Origin: Enoplolaimus lenunculus
Taxonomy: Eukaryota > Nematoda > Enoplea > Enoplida > Thoracostomopsidae
Length of the DNA stretch: 64,000 nt
Assembly: GCA_030248215.1 (NCBI GenBank)
Contig: JASANG010003092.1
Coordinates: 434,001-498,000 of the forward strand
Direction: 5' to 3'
Of this stretch, positions 27,501-36,475 are shown piece after piece; positions within the stretch are counted from its first letter, which is position 1; the number at the start of each line of letters is the position of its first letter. The position numbers were made by a program, and so were the translations under genes. Below the pieces are notes generated by a model. The model did not search any database, was not told where the DNA came from, and saw nothing but the letters and a program-made list of their open reading frames with translations.

Positions 27501-29523
27501 GCTACATTTAAAATCAGACTGCAACGATTTTTTAATTCGGAGTCTTAAGTAATTACAACGTTATTTGTTTTTTGGCTACAGCACATGTACGTACCTTTTT
27601 CATTTTCAGTAGCAAAAATACTGCCGCAGCATACAACGTGAGCGCTTTCGAATACTTCTGCCACATGGTCCAGTGAGGTTTGGAACTGCGCAAGGACTGT
27701 GAGAAGGCTACCAGTACATCAAGTCTGAAAGAACCTACCTACAACCATTTAATTGACAAGTAAGTGATACCAACAGCTCCTCTTAACTTTTCATATTTTC
27801 GTCACTAAAACGCAAACAATTCGGCTTTAAGTGCAACAATTCGGCTTTAAGTGCAAAGTATTCTAACAACTTTTAAACTTTGTAAAAAAGTCGTTTGCAA
27901 TTATGGATTCATAGCATATTCTGAATGCGATCAAGACACCTTGAATGTATATACAACAGCATTTTAACAATCAGTTTAGAATCGCAGGCGACCAGAACCT
28001 TTCAAACTCATAAGTACAGTTCATTTCGGATCAAACATGTAATTTTCAACCAAATAACAGCCTGTTAATTTATTTCGTTGCTAAATTTAAAACTAATAAT
28101 ATACAGCTGCAACACTATTTCAACTACGTATGTACTGAAGCTGATCACGCATTCGACTCACCGCTTTAAGTTAGTCTCAATCAGTGACACAGAGCCAGCT
28201 TGTAAAAGAACGTCAATTAGCTCTGCAAGACATTCGACGTGCACCACAGCAAACGTGTCCGATAACGCACTTCCTCCAGGCTCCAATACATTGTATGCCT
28301 ACAAACCAAACCACAATCATATCAATTATTGCATCAAAATCAATATTAAAAGGTATGTGTATAATAAACTAATCGCGTTTAACTTGTCGAAATAAAAGGC
28401 TCAGAGTCCAATTAGTGCGTATCCACCATCCAGTAATGTAGAACGCAAAACAAAGCGGTATTCAGTGCACACTGATTCCTCATACATTCCAAAAAAGAAA
28501 ACCAGAAAACCATTATTCACAGTTGTCGAAATAAAAGGCTCAGAGTCCAATTAGTGCGTATCCACCATCCAGTAATGTAGAACGCAAAACAAAGCGGTAT
28601 TCAGTGCACACTGATTTCTCATACATTTCAAAAAAGAAAACCAGAAAACCATTATTCAGAGTAATCTTCTAGCAAAATTTAGCACAATTTTGCAATAAGG
28701 AATCAGTTACGGCCGACGCAGAGAGCGACAAGATTTCTAGCTCCAGTTTAATATTCAACAGACAAATCGACATTCGTATCCGGGTCCGGTATTAAACTAC
28801 CGGATATCGAATATTTACGGTTTTGGTCCTGAATGTCGTAGAAATCAGGGTTCGACCGGATATTCCTCTAACCGGATACTGCAACCGGATAGCAAATTTG
28901 GCACCGGAACTGGATGTTAATCGGACATATAACATAAATTTGCGCACTGGTGAAAGTATTTGAGTGGTGCAAAAATATGTATTTATGGAGTTAAGATTAA
29001 CTTTTGGCTTAGATTTTTTTATTCCATGTCACTGTACACTCTCGTTGGTACAGCCACTGCAAAATATCAGGTACGTTTATACTTTATATATACTTTATAC
29101 AGAATACCGGATGTAGATTTGTTGCCGGACCCTCTACCGGAACCGAATATCCGGTCGATCCCTGGTACAAATAGATTAAAAACTTCCAACAACACATATT
29201 TACATACTATATCCGATAGACAACCGGTCTGGTAAAAAAATCAGTATCCAGCTCCGGTAAAATAGCTTTATAGTAGCAAGTACGTATGGTTGAATTTTTA
29301 AACTGATTTGGTGGCGAACCTCAAACGCTTTGATTGCATTAACCAAGAACGCTGAATCAGCTAAAGCGCAGTCCCCACTAGCGGCATAGCGCTGTTGTTT
29401 AGCATGCAACGGAGGCATCCATCGTCCAGCTTCCCATCTATCCACTGCCATGCCGCAGGCTTCTTTTACACGGCCACCTGCTACTAGATCCGAAATAGTC
29501 TGAGCAACATCTGGTGATTTCAT
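1..29523 (-). CDS. RANBP2: Nup358/RanBP2-type nucleoporin, 38 exons, runs off left edge
   Basis: Cytoplasmic-filament nucleoporin that binds Ran-GTP and acts as a SUMO E3 in known animals. Exons (minus strand, 5' to 3'): 29320-29523, 28162-28298, 27595-27724, 26762-26978, 26290-26366, 25765-25980, 25674-25713, 25266-25358, 24798-24938, 24432-24528, 23923-24034, 23683-23773, 23590-23641, 23221-23515, 21112-21181, 20809-20867, 19772-19966, 17730-18233, 15851-16327, 15149-15401, 14514-14708, 13527-13696, 12247-13119, 10371-10548, 8785-8960, 8525-8564, 8228-8406, 7745-7924, 7138-7356, 6521-6962, 5338-5538, 4829-4977, 4253-4420, 2666-2849, 2224-2412, 1433-1840, 361-596, 1-108. All junction phases agree. 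Seen: four RanBDs, one RanBP2 zinc finger, FG motifs and an IR motif. The 3' end and any cyclophilin domain lie outside. Least certain: the first exon, the donors at 25765 and 24798, and the acceptor at 1840. Confidence 0.93.
695..945. mobile_element. Probable TIR element with GCCGAT repeats
   Basis: Left GGATGTGCCGATACGAAAAT, right GATTAATCGGAACATCTCTT, imperfectly inverted; the interior repeats TGCCGATGCCGATG. Similar ends occur near 41465 (AGAGATGTGCTGAC) and 42735 (GCCGATTAATCGGTGCACTC). No clear TSD. Nup358 intron. Confidence 0.5.
1433..1840 (-). CDS. Nup358 IR (SUMO E3 ligase) exon
   Basis: 136-residue exon. At about 1488-1586 it encodes [11 protein letters not shown], then [15 protein letters not shown]. 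This matches the RanBP2 internal-repeat module (DVLIVYELTPT, then LATKLKLPPTFFCYKN), which binds Ubc9 and SUMO; EVEII is the SUMO-interacting core. Only one IR is visible. The earlier part has paired cysteines (CRTC, CSHC) that could bind zinc. The start is ambiguous between 1840 and 1846; both keep frame. Confidence 0.8.
2224..2849 (-). CDS. Nup358 FG exons before the IR region
   Basis: Exons 2666-2849 and 2224-2412. FG motifs: NVFGST, RLFGVS, SLFGGG, SLFGKK. The acceptor TTACAG before 2412 fits the phase-1 end of the preceding exon. No globular domain. Confidence 0.83.
2868..3878. mobile_element. Octamer-rich non-autonomous element, copy A
   Basis: Begins CAGTCGTAGTAGAACTACAT and ends in CGCTCCGCTCAATAAAT; the outer parts are inverted (ATTGAGCGAAGC versus GCTTCGCTCAAT in the cleaner copies). 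Inside are about five subrepeats of ~125-150 bp, each with TAATATGCAAATTAG followed by a CGGTTTTGGAGGTTTGTAAA-like line, then a run of GGACGGACGGAC. Lies in the Nup358 intron between 4253 and 2849. Two related copies lie at 16668 and 32869. Confidence 0.75.
4253..5538 (-). CDS. Nup358 Ran-binding domain 3
   Basis: Exons 5338-5538, 4829-4977 and 4253-4420. Landmarks: [94 protein letters not shown]. The usual CANH is CNFI here, otherwise the domain is standard. Junction phases agree throughout. Confidence 0.92.
6521..6962 (-). CDS. Nup358 exon with a single RanBP2-type zinc finger
   Basis: 147-residue exon. The finger lies at about 6750-6809: W-x-C-x2-C-x3-N-x6-C-x2-C ([20 protein letters not shown]), an exact match to the RanBP2 (NZF) pattern. 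In vertebrate RanBP2 eight such fingers lie between RanBD1 and RanBD2; here one finger lies between RanBD2 and RanBD3. The rest is Ser/Gly-rich with FSFGLG. Confidence 0.95.
7138..8564 (-). CDS. Nup358 Ran-binding domain 2
   Basis: Exons 8525-8564, 8228-8406, 7745-7924 and 7138-7356. Landmarks: [56 protein letters not shown], then [15 protein letters not shown] and [16 protein letters not shown]. All core Ran-contact motifs are present. The last exon reads open through about 25 extra, mostly hydrophobic residues between the VKDM strand and DKAFIW, with splice-like signals at its edges. The exon pair at 8525 and 8406 lies in a tandem duplication (see findings). Confidence 0.9.
8785..8960 (-). 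CDS. Nup358 FG linker exon
   Basis: 58-residue exon with PVFGST and TSFGEG motifs, bounded by TTTTAG and GTAAGC, and in phase with both neighbours. Confidence 0.82.
10060..10345. repeat. Dispersed intronic repeat, copy 1
   Basis: Shares with 14030-14275 the line AGAATATCTGCTTGTAATTAT, a CTTCAATAAT segment, then AATCCTCGACTTCAGGT and AAACCACCACGACCGA. Partial copies with no clear termini; type unknown. A related GAGACAGAGATC fragment lies at 9960-10050. Confidence 0.5.
10371..10548 (-). CDS. Nup358 Thr/Ser-rich linker exon
   Basis: 59-residue exon of low complexity ([24 protein letters not shown]). The acceptor after TTTTTCAG (10549-10551) and the GTGAGC donor fit phases 0 and 1 of the neighbours. 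There is no domain; it is a spacer between RanBD1 and RanBD2. Confidence 0.8.
11290..11420. repeat. Tandem duplication, ~65 bp x 2
   Basis: TTCCGTGACTTAAGATACCC and TTCCGTGACTTCAGATTTCC, each followed by AAAATCTTTACRCGACAAAG. Two adjacent copies in the Nup358 intron between 12247 and 10548. Confidence 0.75.
12247..12950 (-). CDS. Nup358 FG-rich part of the largest exon
   Basis: The rest of the 873-nt exon after RanBD1 encodes a Ser/Thr/Asn/Gly-rich region with LFG and FG motifs ([26 protein letters not shown]). There is no predicted globular domain. It ends phase 0 at a GTTAGT donor. Confidence 0.88.
12950..14708 (-). CDS. Nup358 Ran-binding domain 1
   Basis: Spread over exons 14514-14708, 13527-13696 and the start of 12247-13119. 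Family landmarks are all visible: acidic lead-in [13 protein letters not shown], then [38 protein letters not shown], and the terminal ALDFSD with [17 protein letters not shown]. RanBDs have a PH-like fold and wrap Ran-GTP; the basic MRRE strand and the acidic lead-in are the usual Ran contacts, so this copy looks functional. The acceptor at 13120-13122 was chosen because it restores VHKVCANH, the equivalent of the usual VLKVCANH. Confidence 0.93.
13801..13912. repeat. AC/ACATAC-rich microsatellite
   Basis: About 110 bp of ACACATACACAC-type simple repeat with CT dinucleotides at the left edge, in the RanBD1 intron. Confidence 0.9.
14030..14275. repeat. Dispersed intronic repeat, copy 2
   Basis: Second copy of the 10060-10345 repeat (AGAATATTTGCTCGTAATTA, AATCCTCGACTCCAGGT, AAACCACCGAGGCCGA). 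Preceded by a T-rich stretch. Lies in the RanBD1 intron. Confidence 0.5.
15149..16327 (-). CDS. Nup358 FG/G-rich exons before RanBD1
   Basis: Two exons (15851-16327, 159 aa; 15149-15401, 84 aa) encode Ser/Thr/Gly/Pro-rich sequence with scattered FG dipeptides (TSFGPA, FKGFGWN, VLFGAG, FQFGQT). It is the disordered FG region that in this family binds transport receptors. The first 83 bp of the second exon are copied in a 193-bp tandem duplication lying in the upstream intron (15512-15704). Confidence 0.85.
15319..15704. repeat. 193-bp tandem duplication covering part of a Nup358 exon
   Basis: Unit 15319-15511 is repeated at 15512-15704 almost perfectly. The left unit contains the first 83 nt of exon 15149-15401 with its acceptor; the right unit repeats that exon piece with no donor after it, so it is an exon fragment stranded in the upstream intron. 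Confidence 0.92.
16668..17717. mobile_element. Octamer-rich non-autonomous element, copy B
   Basis: Same family as 2868-3878. ATGCAAAT-like octamers recur at roughly 150-bp spacing (near 16730, 17060, 17215, 17365, 17515). Start GTCGTAGTGGGACTACATTT, TIR pair ATTTATTGAGCGAAGC / CGCTTCGCTCAATAAAT. Fills most of the intron downstream of the Gln/Pro exon and stops 12 nt from its donor. Confidence 0.8.
17730..18233 (-). CDS. Nup358 charged helix plus Gln/Pro-rich linker exon
   Basis: 168-residue exon. It opens with a highly charged helix ([20 protein letters not shown]), followed by a Gln-rich stretch ([14 protein letters not shown]) and then a Pro/Gly-rich low-complexity linker. It is phase 0 at both ends. 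An octamer-rich transposable element (16668-17717) ends only 12 nt beyond its splice donor. Confidence 0.8.
18560..18780. repeat. C-rich AATTCTTC repeats with a homopolymer C run
   Basis: Several TTCTTCCCCCG and AATTCTTC-like motifs around a run of about 15 C at 18670-18685, in the intron before exon 17730-18233. No TIR was recognised. Confidence 0.55.
19772..19966 (-). CDS. Nup358 helical, coiled-coil-like exon
   Basis: A 65-residue exon, phase 0 on both sides. It is rich in Leu, Ser and Gln with heptad-like hydrophobic spacing (for example [15 protein letters not shown] and [16 protein letters not shown]). It sits between the solenoid and the disordered region, where vertebrate RanBP2 has a short oligomerisation helix (QNSLLKMICQQVEAIKKEM). 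Assigning it the oligomerisation role is inference from position and helical character. The next exon continues with a charged stretch ([15 protein letters not shown]) that probably extends the helix. Confidence 0.65.
20058..20316. mobile_element. TIR MITE, CACTGTAACCCGG type
   Basis: Terminal inverted repeats CACACTGTAACCCGGATAT / ATATCCGGGTTACAATGTG, with subterminal TTCTCTTATATCC repeats. Terminus style resembles pogo/Tigger elements, but no TA duplication is clear, so the superfamily is uncertain. No coding. Nup358 intron. Confidence 0.7.
20809..29523 (-). CDS. Nup358 N-terminal alpha-solenoid exons
   Basis: Sixteen small exons (about residues 1-676) encode an alpha-helical region. It matches the vertebrate RanBP2 N-terminal domain by pattern: a KWWDAA block at 24432-24528 corresponds to the vertebrate KSWWDAV segment, and EYWKHLL at 23683-23773 to the following VHYWKKVL helix. 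The LLDVQV block at 24798-24938 matches ILDLEV. The first recognised exon has ATG at 29523 with an in-frame stop just upstream, but an acceptor-like AG directly before it (29531) would also allow an earlier exon. The first ~150-200 residues of the vertebrate domain (the N-terminal TPRs) were not found in the 1.07 kb before METTL16. Confidence 0.8.
21413..22435. mobile_element. hAT-type MITE, 1,023 bp, with 8-bp TSD
   Basis: Starts CAGGGTGGTTGGCCGGAAAA, ends GGAAAAAATCAACTCTG. The flanks are perfect 8-bp duplications AAATAGCC (21405-21412 and 22436-22443), which with the CAGGG terminus indicates hAT. No transposase frame is seen. Homologous to 59335-60408. Lies in a Nup358 intron. Confidence 0.9.
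22665..23060. mobile_element. hAT-type MITE, 396 bp, with 8-bp TSD
   Basis: TIRs CAGGGTGCAACCGGAATT / AATTCCGGTTGCACCCTG are perfect inverted 18-mers. TSD ATGTATAC at 22657-22664 and 23061-23068 is perfect. Subterminal ACCGGAACCGGAACCGG repeats on both sides. It sits in an AT/AC-rich stretch beside the right end of a related older element (to 22630). Confidence 0.93.
27816..27857. repeat. 21-bp direct duplication
   Basis: AACAATTCGGCTTTAAGTGC occurs twice in a row in the intron between exons 28162-28298 and 27595-27724. Confidence 0.85.
28386..28663. repeat. 139-bp tandem duplication
   Basis: GTCGAAATAAAAGGCTCAGA begins both copies (28386 and 28525). The copies are about 97% identical. Lies in the first Nup358 intron, near the acceptor of exon 28162-28298. 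Confidence 0.9.
28846..29164. mobile_element. hAT-type MITE, 319 bp
   Basis: Starts CAGGGTTCGACCGGATATTC and ends GAATATCCGGTCGATCCCTG (imperfect TIR). Flanks GTAGAAAT (28838-28845) and GTACAAAT (29165-29172) agree at 7 of 8 positions. Lies in the first recognised Nup358 intron. Confidence 0.85.
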
Positions 29524-30588
29524 TGTGATACTGTTTATGATGTAAAATTAAATCAACAATCTAAAAGCATAGAAACGTCAAGAGAAAACCAGCGAGTCGA
29601 TTCTCAGCCAAACCGGTCTGTTCAAGGGAATGCTGGGGTCCGATGGATAGACACTGATGGCTAGGCTAACACATTTACTTTAAAATTTTACTGCACTGGT
29701 TTCAGCTGCTTGACTTCCGTTGCGGACCGGCCGTCCGCCACTGCAAGATTGGTGCGCACTGTAAGCGTCTCGTTGAGAATCACTAGTGCGCAACAGAAGG
29801 TACCCAGTGCACGTTGCGTTTTTTGGCTACCCCCACCTTTACTTAGGGGGTACAACTTGTGTGAAACATGGCCCAGTTTGTATACGGCATCAGTAATGCT
29901 ACGCTTATAGTTTTAGTGGTAATGCATATTATAAACCAAACCGCTTAGTATTAATACAACGGCCCATGTTACTTTTAGAGCAGTCTCGCTTTTTGTTGGG
30001 CCTGTAAGAGTAGGCTTACGTTTTAGACATTTTTTGTTTAGGCTAAAGAATACGCTTCTGCAACGCTTAGGCTTAGGAATACGCTTAATCTACTGTTACG
30101 ACCCTAAAAGTAACATGGCCACAACCACAATGAATTTTGATAGACAGTGGTTTTGATCTCTGAATCGCCGATACAATTCAGACAGAAGCATCAGATTTCT
30201 ACCCAACACAGATATCCAGTTACACCAAGGATTAGACCATACGGTAGTTCCCGCAAAGAACCAAACCATACCGCCTTCAAAATTTCACGCTGTGAAGCAT
30301 AATGTTGCCGACAAATTGGAGAAGCTCACCAAAATAAAAGGGTGAAATACATGAAAAATCGCTCAATATTTTATACCTTTCAAATATTTGTATGACATCA
30401 AACTCACAAGCGCTACTAACAGTTTACTTACACAGGCTATAGCACGTGTGCAACACAATCGCATACTAATCACACCACATTCTACTTAATATAAAATAAA
30501 AAAGCCTATGTTGACTATGACGGCCAGTAAACAAAGACTTATCCTTAGTTTCCCCGCTTCCTAGATCAATGGGTTTAAGACGTATAAA
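29524..30588. other. Short intergenic gap, Nup358 / METTL16
   Basis: About 1.07 kb between the METTL16 stop and the first recognised Nup358 exon. It holds the MITE at 29961-30120, a GC-richer stretch at 29700-29840 with open minus frames, and an open minus-strand stretch near 30200-30330 (ICRQHYASQREILKAVWFG). I cannot assign the last two to either gene. Confidence 0.5.
29961..30120. mobile_element. Short MITE with GGCC termini
   Basis: TIRs GGCCCATGTTACTTTTAG / CTAAAAGTAACATGGCC; interior carries CGCTTAGGCTTAGG. Flanks share only ACAAC. Lies between the Nup358 and METTL16 coding regions. Confidence 0.8.
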
Positions 30589-33500
30589 TTACACAGATCC
30601 AAAAGTATTTGACATATACGTCGAAATTTGCCGCATCGCGTCGCGCTGTTGACCTTTCATCCACTCAAATTTTATGGAATACATCTGTGGATCACCGGCG
30701 TCTGCTTGTAATGGCGTTCTATCCTTCTTTCTCGAAGTTTCTTCCTTTGAAGCAACATTACCAACAGAAACACCCACATCTGCGCCACACTCTCGTTCAC
30801 ACCCGTCACCACCAATTTCACAATTCTGTGCACCTATCGCCATCGCAACAACTTTAAAGTGACACAAATGTGTGCAATTTACTCCCGGTACATCTCCAAT
30901 TTGTACACGACTCGCAAAAGCACACTCTTTCCAGTTGTCTTCCGATGAACCATTACTTTCAGTTTGAGTAGCGACATAATTCAGTTGTCTTTCTCTATCG
31001 TCACCTACCAACACATCGTCAGTATCCTCGGATTTGGCACTGTGACTGTGCGTTGCAACTACCTGCGGTTTATTACTGTGTTCAATTTTTTCATCTCCTC
31101 CATGTTGGAATTCAGCCATAACAGGATTGATTTCACCGCTGGCTTGATAGCAGTTAGAGCTAGTTTCAAGCTTGACCCGTTTACAGGATATATTATCAGT
31201 TTTGTCCGTGATTTGGATACCCGTTTCGAGAGATCTGTTCATAGTGTCATTAGAAATGCTATAATCAGAGACTTCGGCAGTAATTCGAACACTAGCCATA
31301 CCGTCGCGATTTTCCGATAGAGCCAGGTTAAAAGCGCCAGGACCATTGAACGCTAACGTTGCTTTATGTGCGTAATCTATAAAACAAACACAATTGCGTA
31401 TAAGAGTATTTAATTTTTATTTAAACAGAGCAATTTTATAGTTGAATAACAAAATCGCCGATCAGAAAACCATTCTGAGACTCTGAATACTAGCACAATG
31501 GAAATTAAATTTTATTAGGATTGATACAAAAATACTGTACCGCTATCCGCGTTGACTATTAACCCTCACTAATGTCTAGCCATGACTGCTACGATCAGAC
31601 ACTACAAGTCCTTCTATTCATATGAGCACAAACCTTTCTCTTTATACATTCTAGCGTATACATCTATTAATGCTTGGTCCATTCTCTGCAACTCGCGTCT
31701 CTTTCGCCGTTTGCGTGACCAAGTATCGACAAATGCACAACACAAAAACAACGCTGTTTGCTGTTGACTCGGATTTGTTGTCGAGATATTCGGATACGAA
31801 ATAATGTGCGCTATCTGAGGAAACGAAAATTAAATTCAAACGCGGAAGCATAATGTAGTTACCTAAACATCCTGGATTAATCATGATCTTGACTTATTTA
31901 AAAACATAACAATAAATGATAACGAAAAGATAGCTGAGCGGGCTCAAAGTGGCTTTTCTACAGGTTCAGACAGACTTAAATTCAAGTTCTAACAATATTT
32001 ACACTGTGATTAAATAATGTTAAAGGCCCTTCGTACCAATCATAAACTTCGTACCAATCATAAACAAAATTACAGGTGTTGTGTGCACTGCCATTAATAC
32101 AAATTTTGTTGCTCACCTTAAGCTCCAATAACACATCGGATATTTTACAGACTAGATGACTTAGACTCTTGTAACCACTATACGAAGACACAACAAGTTC
32201 AATATCTTGTACTGGCGGTTTCGGCTTCAGAGGATTCAATGAATTATCTGCGCACTGAAAAACAAAAAATGGATGTTCAAAAACGTTAATACCAGATGAG
32301 TACCAGTCACAATACCAGATATTGGTCAGATTTAAGTCAAAATATTAGGTAATAGAACTTGTATTATGACATACTGCTGCATTAATAAAATAATACTATT
32401 TTTAAAAGTATTTGGTTTTTGTCCGTGGTTGCCACTACCAGAGCATAGTCAGGTGAAAATGGAGATCATACCCCCGAAAATTTTTAAAAATTTTAAAACC
32501 GTACGGGTCTGCCTCATGAAAATTTCTCAAATGGAAAACTTGATTCTATAATCGAGTTCAAAAAGACCAACAAAATTATAGTAGGTCCTGCCCCTTGCCC
32601 GAACTTTTTACGCTTCGCCAGTGGCCACTACTGTACCTTCAATTTAACATCAGTGCAAAATGTCCATGCCAGTGCCCAGCGTAACGTTCGACCTTGACAA
32701 AATGTTGTTTCTGTCCATGCCACTGCTCCAGATTCGCGTAAACATGTTTTCAGAGGAGCAAGACTGCTCTTTTTGCCAAGCATTGAGGTATATATCCTGA
32801 AATCTAATGGATTTTGCTCCTATCACTAGCTAGTGAAGTGCATTCAAACAGACGATAACAAATTATACCAGTCGTAGTAGGACTGCACTTATTGAGCGAA
32901 GCTCGAAAACACGTGAGCAATTAAGGTAATATGCAAATTAGTATTATCTAACTATTCGTTTATCGGTTTTGGAGGTTTGTAAACAATTAATTCAGATTCC
33001 TCGCACCCAAAAATCCTTCAGTCACCCTAACAATTGTTGAAATTATTTAAAAAGTCCTCATTTTGTCTTGTCAATTAAACTAATATGCAAATTAGCTTCT
33101 AGCTAACTATTCGAATATCAGTTTTGAAGGTTTGTAGACAACTTATTCAGATTTCTCGTACTCAAAACAACGTTATTGCTGAAACTTGATTGCTTGTAAC
33201 CCTAAAAATTAGTGAAATATTGTAAAAACGCCTAATTTAGGCATATCAATTATGCTTATATGCAATTATCTATCAGCTAACTACTCAATTATTGGTATGG
33301 AAATTTGTAAGCAGTTTATTCATATTCTTCGCACCTAAAAACCCTTTAGTGCTGAAACTAGATTGCTTGTACTGTAATAATTATTGAAATAATGTAGAAA
33401 GTCCTAATTTAGGTTTAACCAGTTATGCAAATTGGCCTGTAGCTAATAAACGGCCTAATATTTTAAAACACTAATGCGAGGTTAACATCCCCACCCCAGG

Positions 33501-36475
33501 ATGATAAGCTTTCAAACAAAAAAGTTTCTCAAAATCGGTTCAGCGGTTCCTGAGATTCTTTTCAGACGGACAATCCACCTTTCGACCCCAAGAACAAAAC
33601 ATAAACCACATCGCGAAACTCCAAGCTTCGCTCGGAGTTTCGCTTTGCTCTATAATTTAGAACGGAATCATAAAAATCCCTGTTTCTGCGTCTTTGACTG
33701 CTGAAACAGGTATCGTCTGATTTTTGTGCAGGAATCGCGGTCAGCACACAAATTCTGTTGGAACACGAATATATCGGTATTGGTTCGAGTTACGTTATAT
33801 ATTTCTCCAAATATCGCTTAGCTTTACGGAACTTTCGGTGCCACTCATTTACACGTCTACATCACCCACTTCAAGGGTGGAAGTCAATCAACTATTGTAT
33901 ATAAAGACTGGCGCCGATTAGGACAAGGCAAATAACGCGTTGGCTCCTGAGCATCTCTAATGACTTGATCCTGGAAGGGAACTCCTCATTTAAAATTAAA
34001 ACCATACGTATGCGTCTGTCGACGTGCGTATCTAAACCTTCTCATAGCTGTGTAGCGTGTAGCCCACTTGTTCAGTGACAGATGCTATACACAGTTCCGA
34101 ATACCAGAATACCAACTCAAACAATTTGAGTTATTCGAAAAACATTGTTTGCCATTGCCAGCACGTGAAACGTGAAGATTTTGTTTACTTTAATTTTATG
34201 TTTTAAACCTTTCCTCTTCGCATAAACTAAGCATGACTCGCTGAGAATTATTGGTATACTCACTATATTCACATGCCAGCGTTGAATACAAACACAGAAA
34301 CTCACCTGACCCGTTCACGAAGCTCTATCGAATCGTCAATAATTCTGCGAACAAATGCGACCTCTCCACCTTTTGCAGCAATTTCGCCACGCCGCGCCGT
34401 TGTTGCTGAGTGTGGTTCAGGCCGTCCACGCCGCTGCTGAGACGACTGTAGTAGCAGTTGAGTTTCAGATTTCTGTGTCGATGGACCACTTCTGTCCGTT
34501 TGGTCACACTCACCGAGATCATAAAATGGCGGATTGCACATGCAAAAGTCAAACTGTTTTGGAAACTCTTTGCATTTGTGTCCGTCTTTATGCGAATTCT
34601 CACCCTCGTTTAGCAATCTTTGTTGGTGAACGACCTCGTCAATGCCGCTGTTGGCCAGTATTGGGCACAATGCTACACCATCGTCAACTTTATAAACTAG
34701 AACAACATAATATTTGTTTCAAACTGAGCATTCGTATATTGCGAAATCCTGTATTTTTGATAAATTTCGGATAACGCACAAACTTTTTTAAGGCTACTGA
34801 CGTACTGAAGTTTAATTGTTAGCTTGGAATTTCTATTTTATTTGGTGGGTGAAAAAACTTAACAATTTTACTTGCCCCGAACACTAATCGTAGCAGGATG
34901 CTAAGTCGCACCCTGTTTATAACCCCTTATAAAACTAACATTATGTTATATTTCCGATAATCACCCTCACACTAGATATGTTTTCCTTGAAAACATGCCA
35001 TCAAAACCTTATTTTTGGCTGATGATAAAAGTTAGACAAAAATAAAATGTTAAACTTTGATTTTACAAGCACGCTTGTCTTTAATACATGGACATACGGT
35101 AACCTTAAAAATTAAAACTACCTGTTATCCATTCACTCAATCCATTCTTGTCAACATTACGTTGTGCAGCCAGCACTGAATCTCCGTCTTTTTCCGTTGC
35201 CAAGAAATGCCATCCACATTGTTTAACTCCAAGCAGTGGATATACGCACGACCCTCCAGTACCTGAAACAAACAAACTTGTGGTCGCCACCGTTCAGTAT
35301 ATACGTATACATGTAAATAAAAAATAGACCACATGCTAATTTTGCCAAATACCGCAACCGGAACCGGGCAGTAAATTATCACTGAAACGGAACCAGATGT
35401 TAACACAATAATGGGTATAGCTTCTAAATTTGTGCACTGTTTTATGTTTAGTGTTTCCTGAATTGATAATTCTTAGCTTTGATTTTTCATTTAACTTCAG
35501 CGTCAAAATCTTAACCTTCTTAACATGTCCGGAAAAGCAGTCGCAGCGAGATTCAAAAAATTCTTTTAAACTTGAATAAACCAAATATCCAAGCGCAAAT
35601 AAAATGCATACGTAGTCTCAGTCAGAAGCAGTCGTTTACACACACTACGTATCCAACAAATAATTTACCTGCCTATGTCAATTCCATAAACGTTCCTCTG
35701 CTTGTGTTCACTACCGAGTGAGCCATTGGGTAGAGACTTGTTAATATGCAATTGCAGAGCCTCGCAACTTGATAAACTTAGGATATCTTCCAGCCATAAA
35801 ATGTAGTTCAGCCGCAATGGTATCCGCGGAACTAAGCTCCCACTTGGAATCTCAACATCCAAACCAAAGTCATCCTTGAGCAACGCCCACGACAGCATCC
35901 GTACAGCTTCCGGGTTCTTGAAGTCTAGACGAACCTGTATTGAAGAAAATTTACTATACTTGATGTCATCCGTAGCTTTAAATTCGTATATAAGTTACAA
36001 AAAGCATCGAAGCATACAATGAATGCTACAGCGCAACTTTCTCAGTGCCAGTCTAGGAAAAAAACTGGGATATCATACCTTTACAAGCAGTTGGAAACGC
36101 AAGCGTGCAAAGCGTGACAGCATTTGCAAATGGACAAGCATGCCTTGAGCTTACCCTTAGTTTAAATGCTTCAATTCAGTTTAGTTTCCATGCGTCACAA
36201 AACTTCTGACGTCATTTTCATCTTTTTAAACATGACACCTTTATTTTGATTAAATAATTAAAAGTTACGGTTTACTTAGCCACCGTCGGTAAAAATCCTC
36301 GACCCATGGCAGCTCTAACACTAACTTTTGTCACTCTCAATTACAAACATACTTTTCCATGTATATCAACTTCACAAAACGCTTGAAACTGTGGATATTT
36401 CTTCGCAAGATTTTGAAAGTCGGGCCTTTTGTTCCGGTAAATGTTTCTGTGATGCATCATAGAATTCAATGCCAT
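30589..36475 (-). CDS. METTL16: METTL16 RNA N6-adenosine methyltransferase
   Basis: Complete in 8 exons: 36353-36475, 35673-35934, 35122-35262, 34306-34696, 32637-32796, 32117-32254, 31634-31814, 30589-31376; 727 residues (human 562). SAM-dependent writer of m6A on U6 snRNA and on MAT2A-type hairpins. Seen: N-terminal MALNSMMHHRNIY and RPDFQNLA, VRLDFKNPEAVR, PLRLNYILWLEDI, the SAM motif GIDIGTGGSCVYPLLG, catalytic CNPPF in exon 4, GGEVAFVRRIIDDS, MLGKKSSL, FCQGRTLRWALAW, and a C-terminal WMKGQQRDAMRQISTYM like the vertebrate conserved region (WVEGQNRDLMNQLCTYI). The start was chosen because MALNSMMH aligns with MALSKSMH. Extra length lies in exon 4 after NPPF and in a Ser-rich insert of the last exon. 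Confidence 0.97.
32869..33655. mobile_element. Octamer-rich non-autonomous element, copy C
   Basis: Third, shorter copy with fewer subrepeats, in the METTL16 intron between exons 4 and 5. Start CAGTCGTAGTAGGACTGCAC, same ATATGCAAATTAG subrepeats, same TCGGTTCAGCGGTTCCTGAG line near the end, closing in CGCTTTGCTC. Confidence 0.78.
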
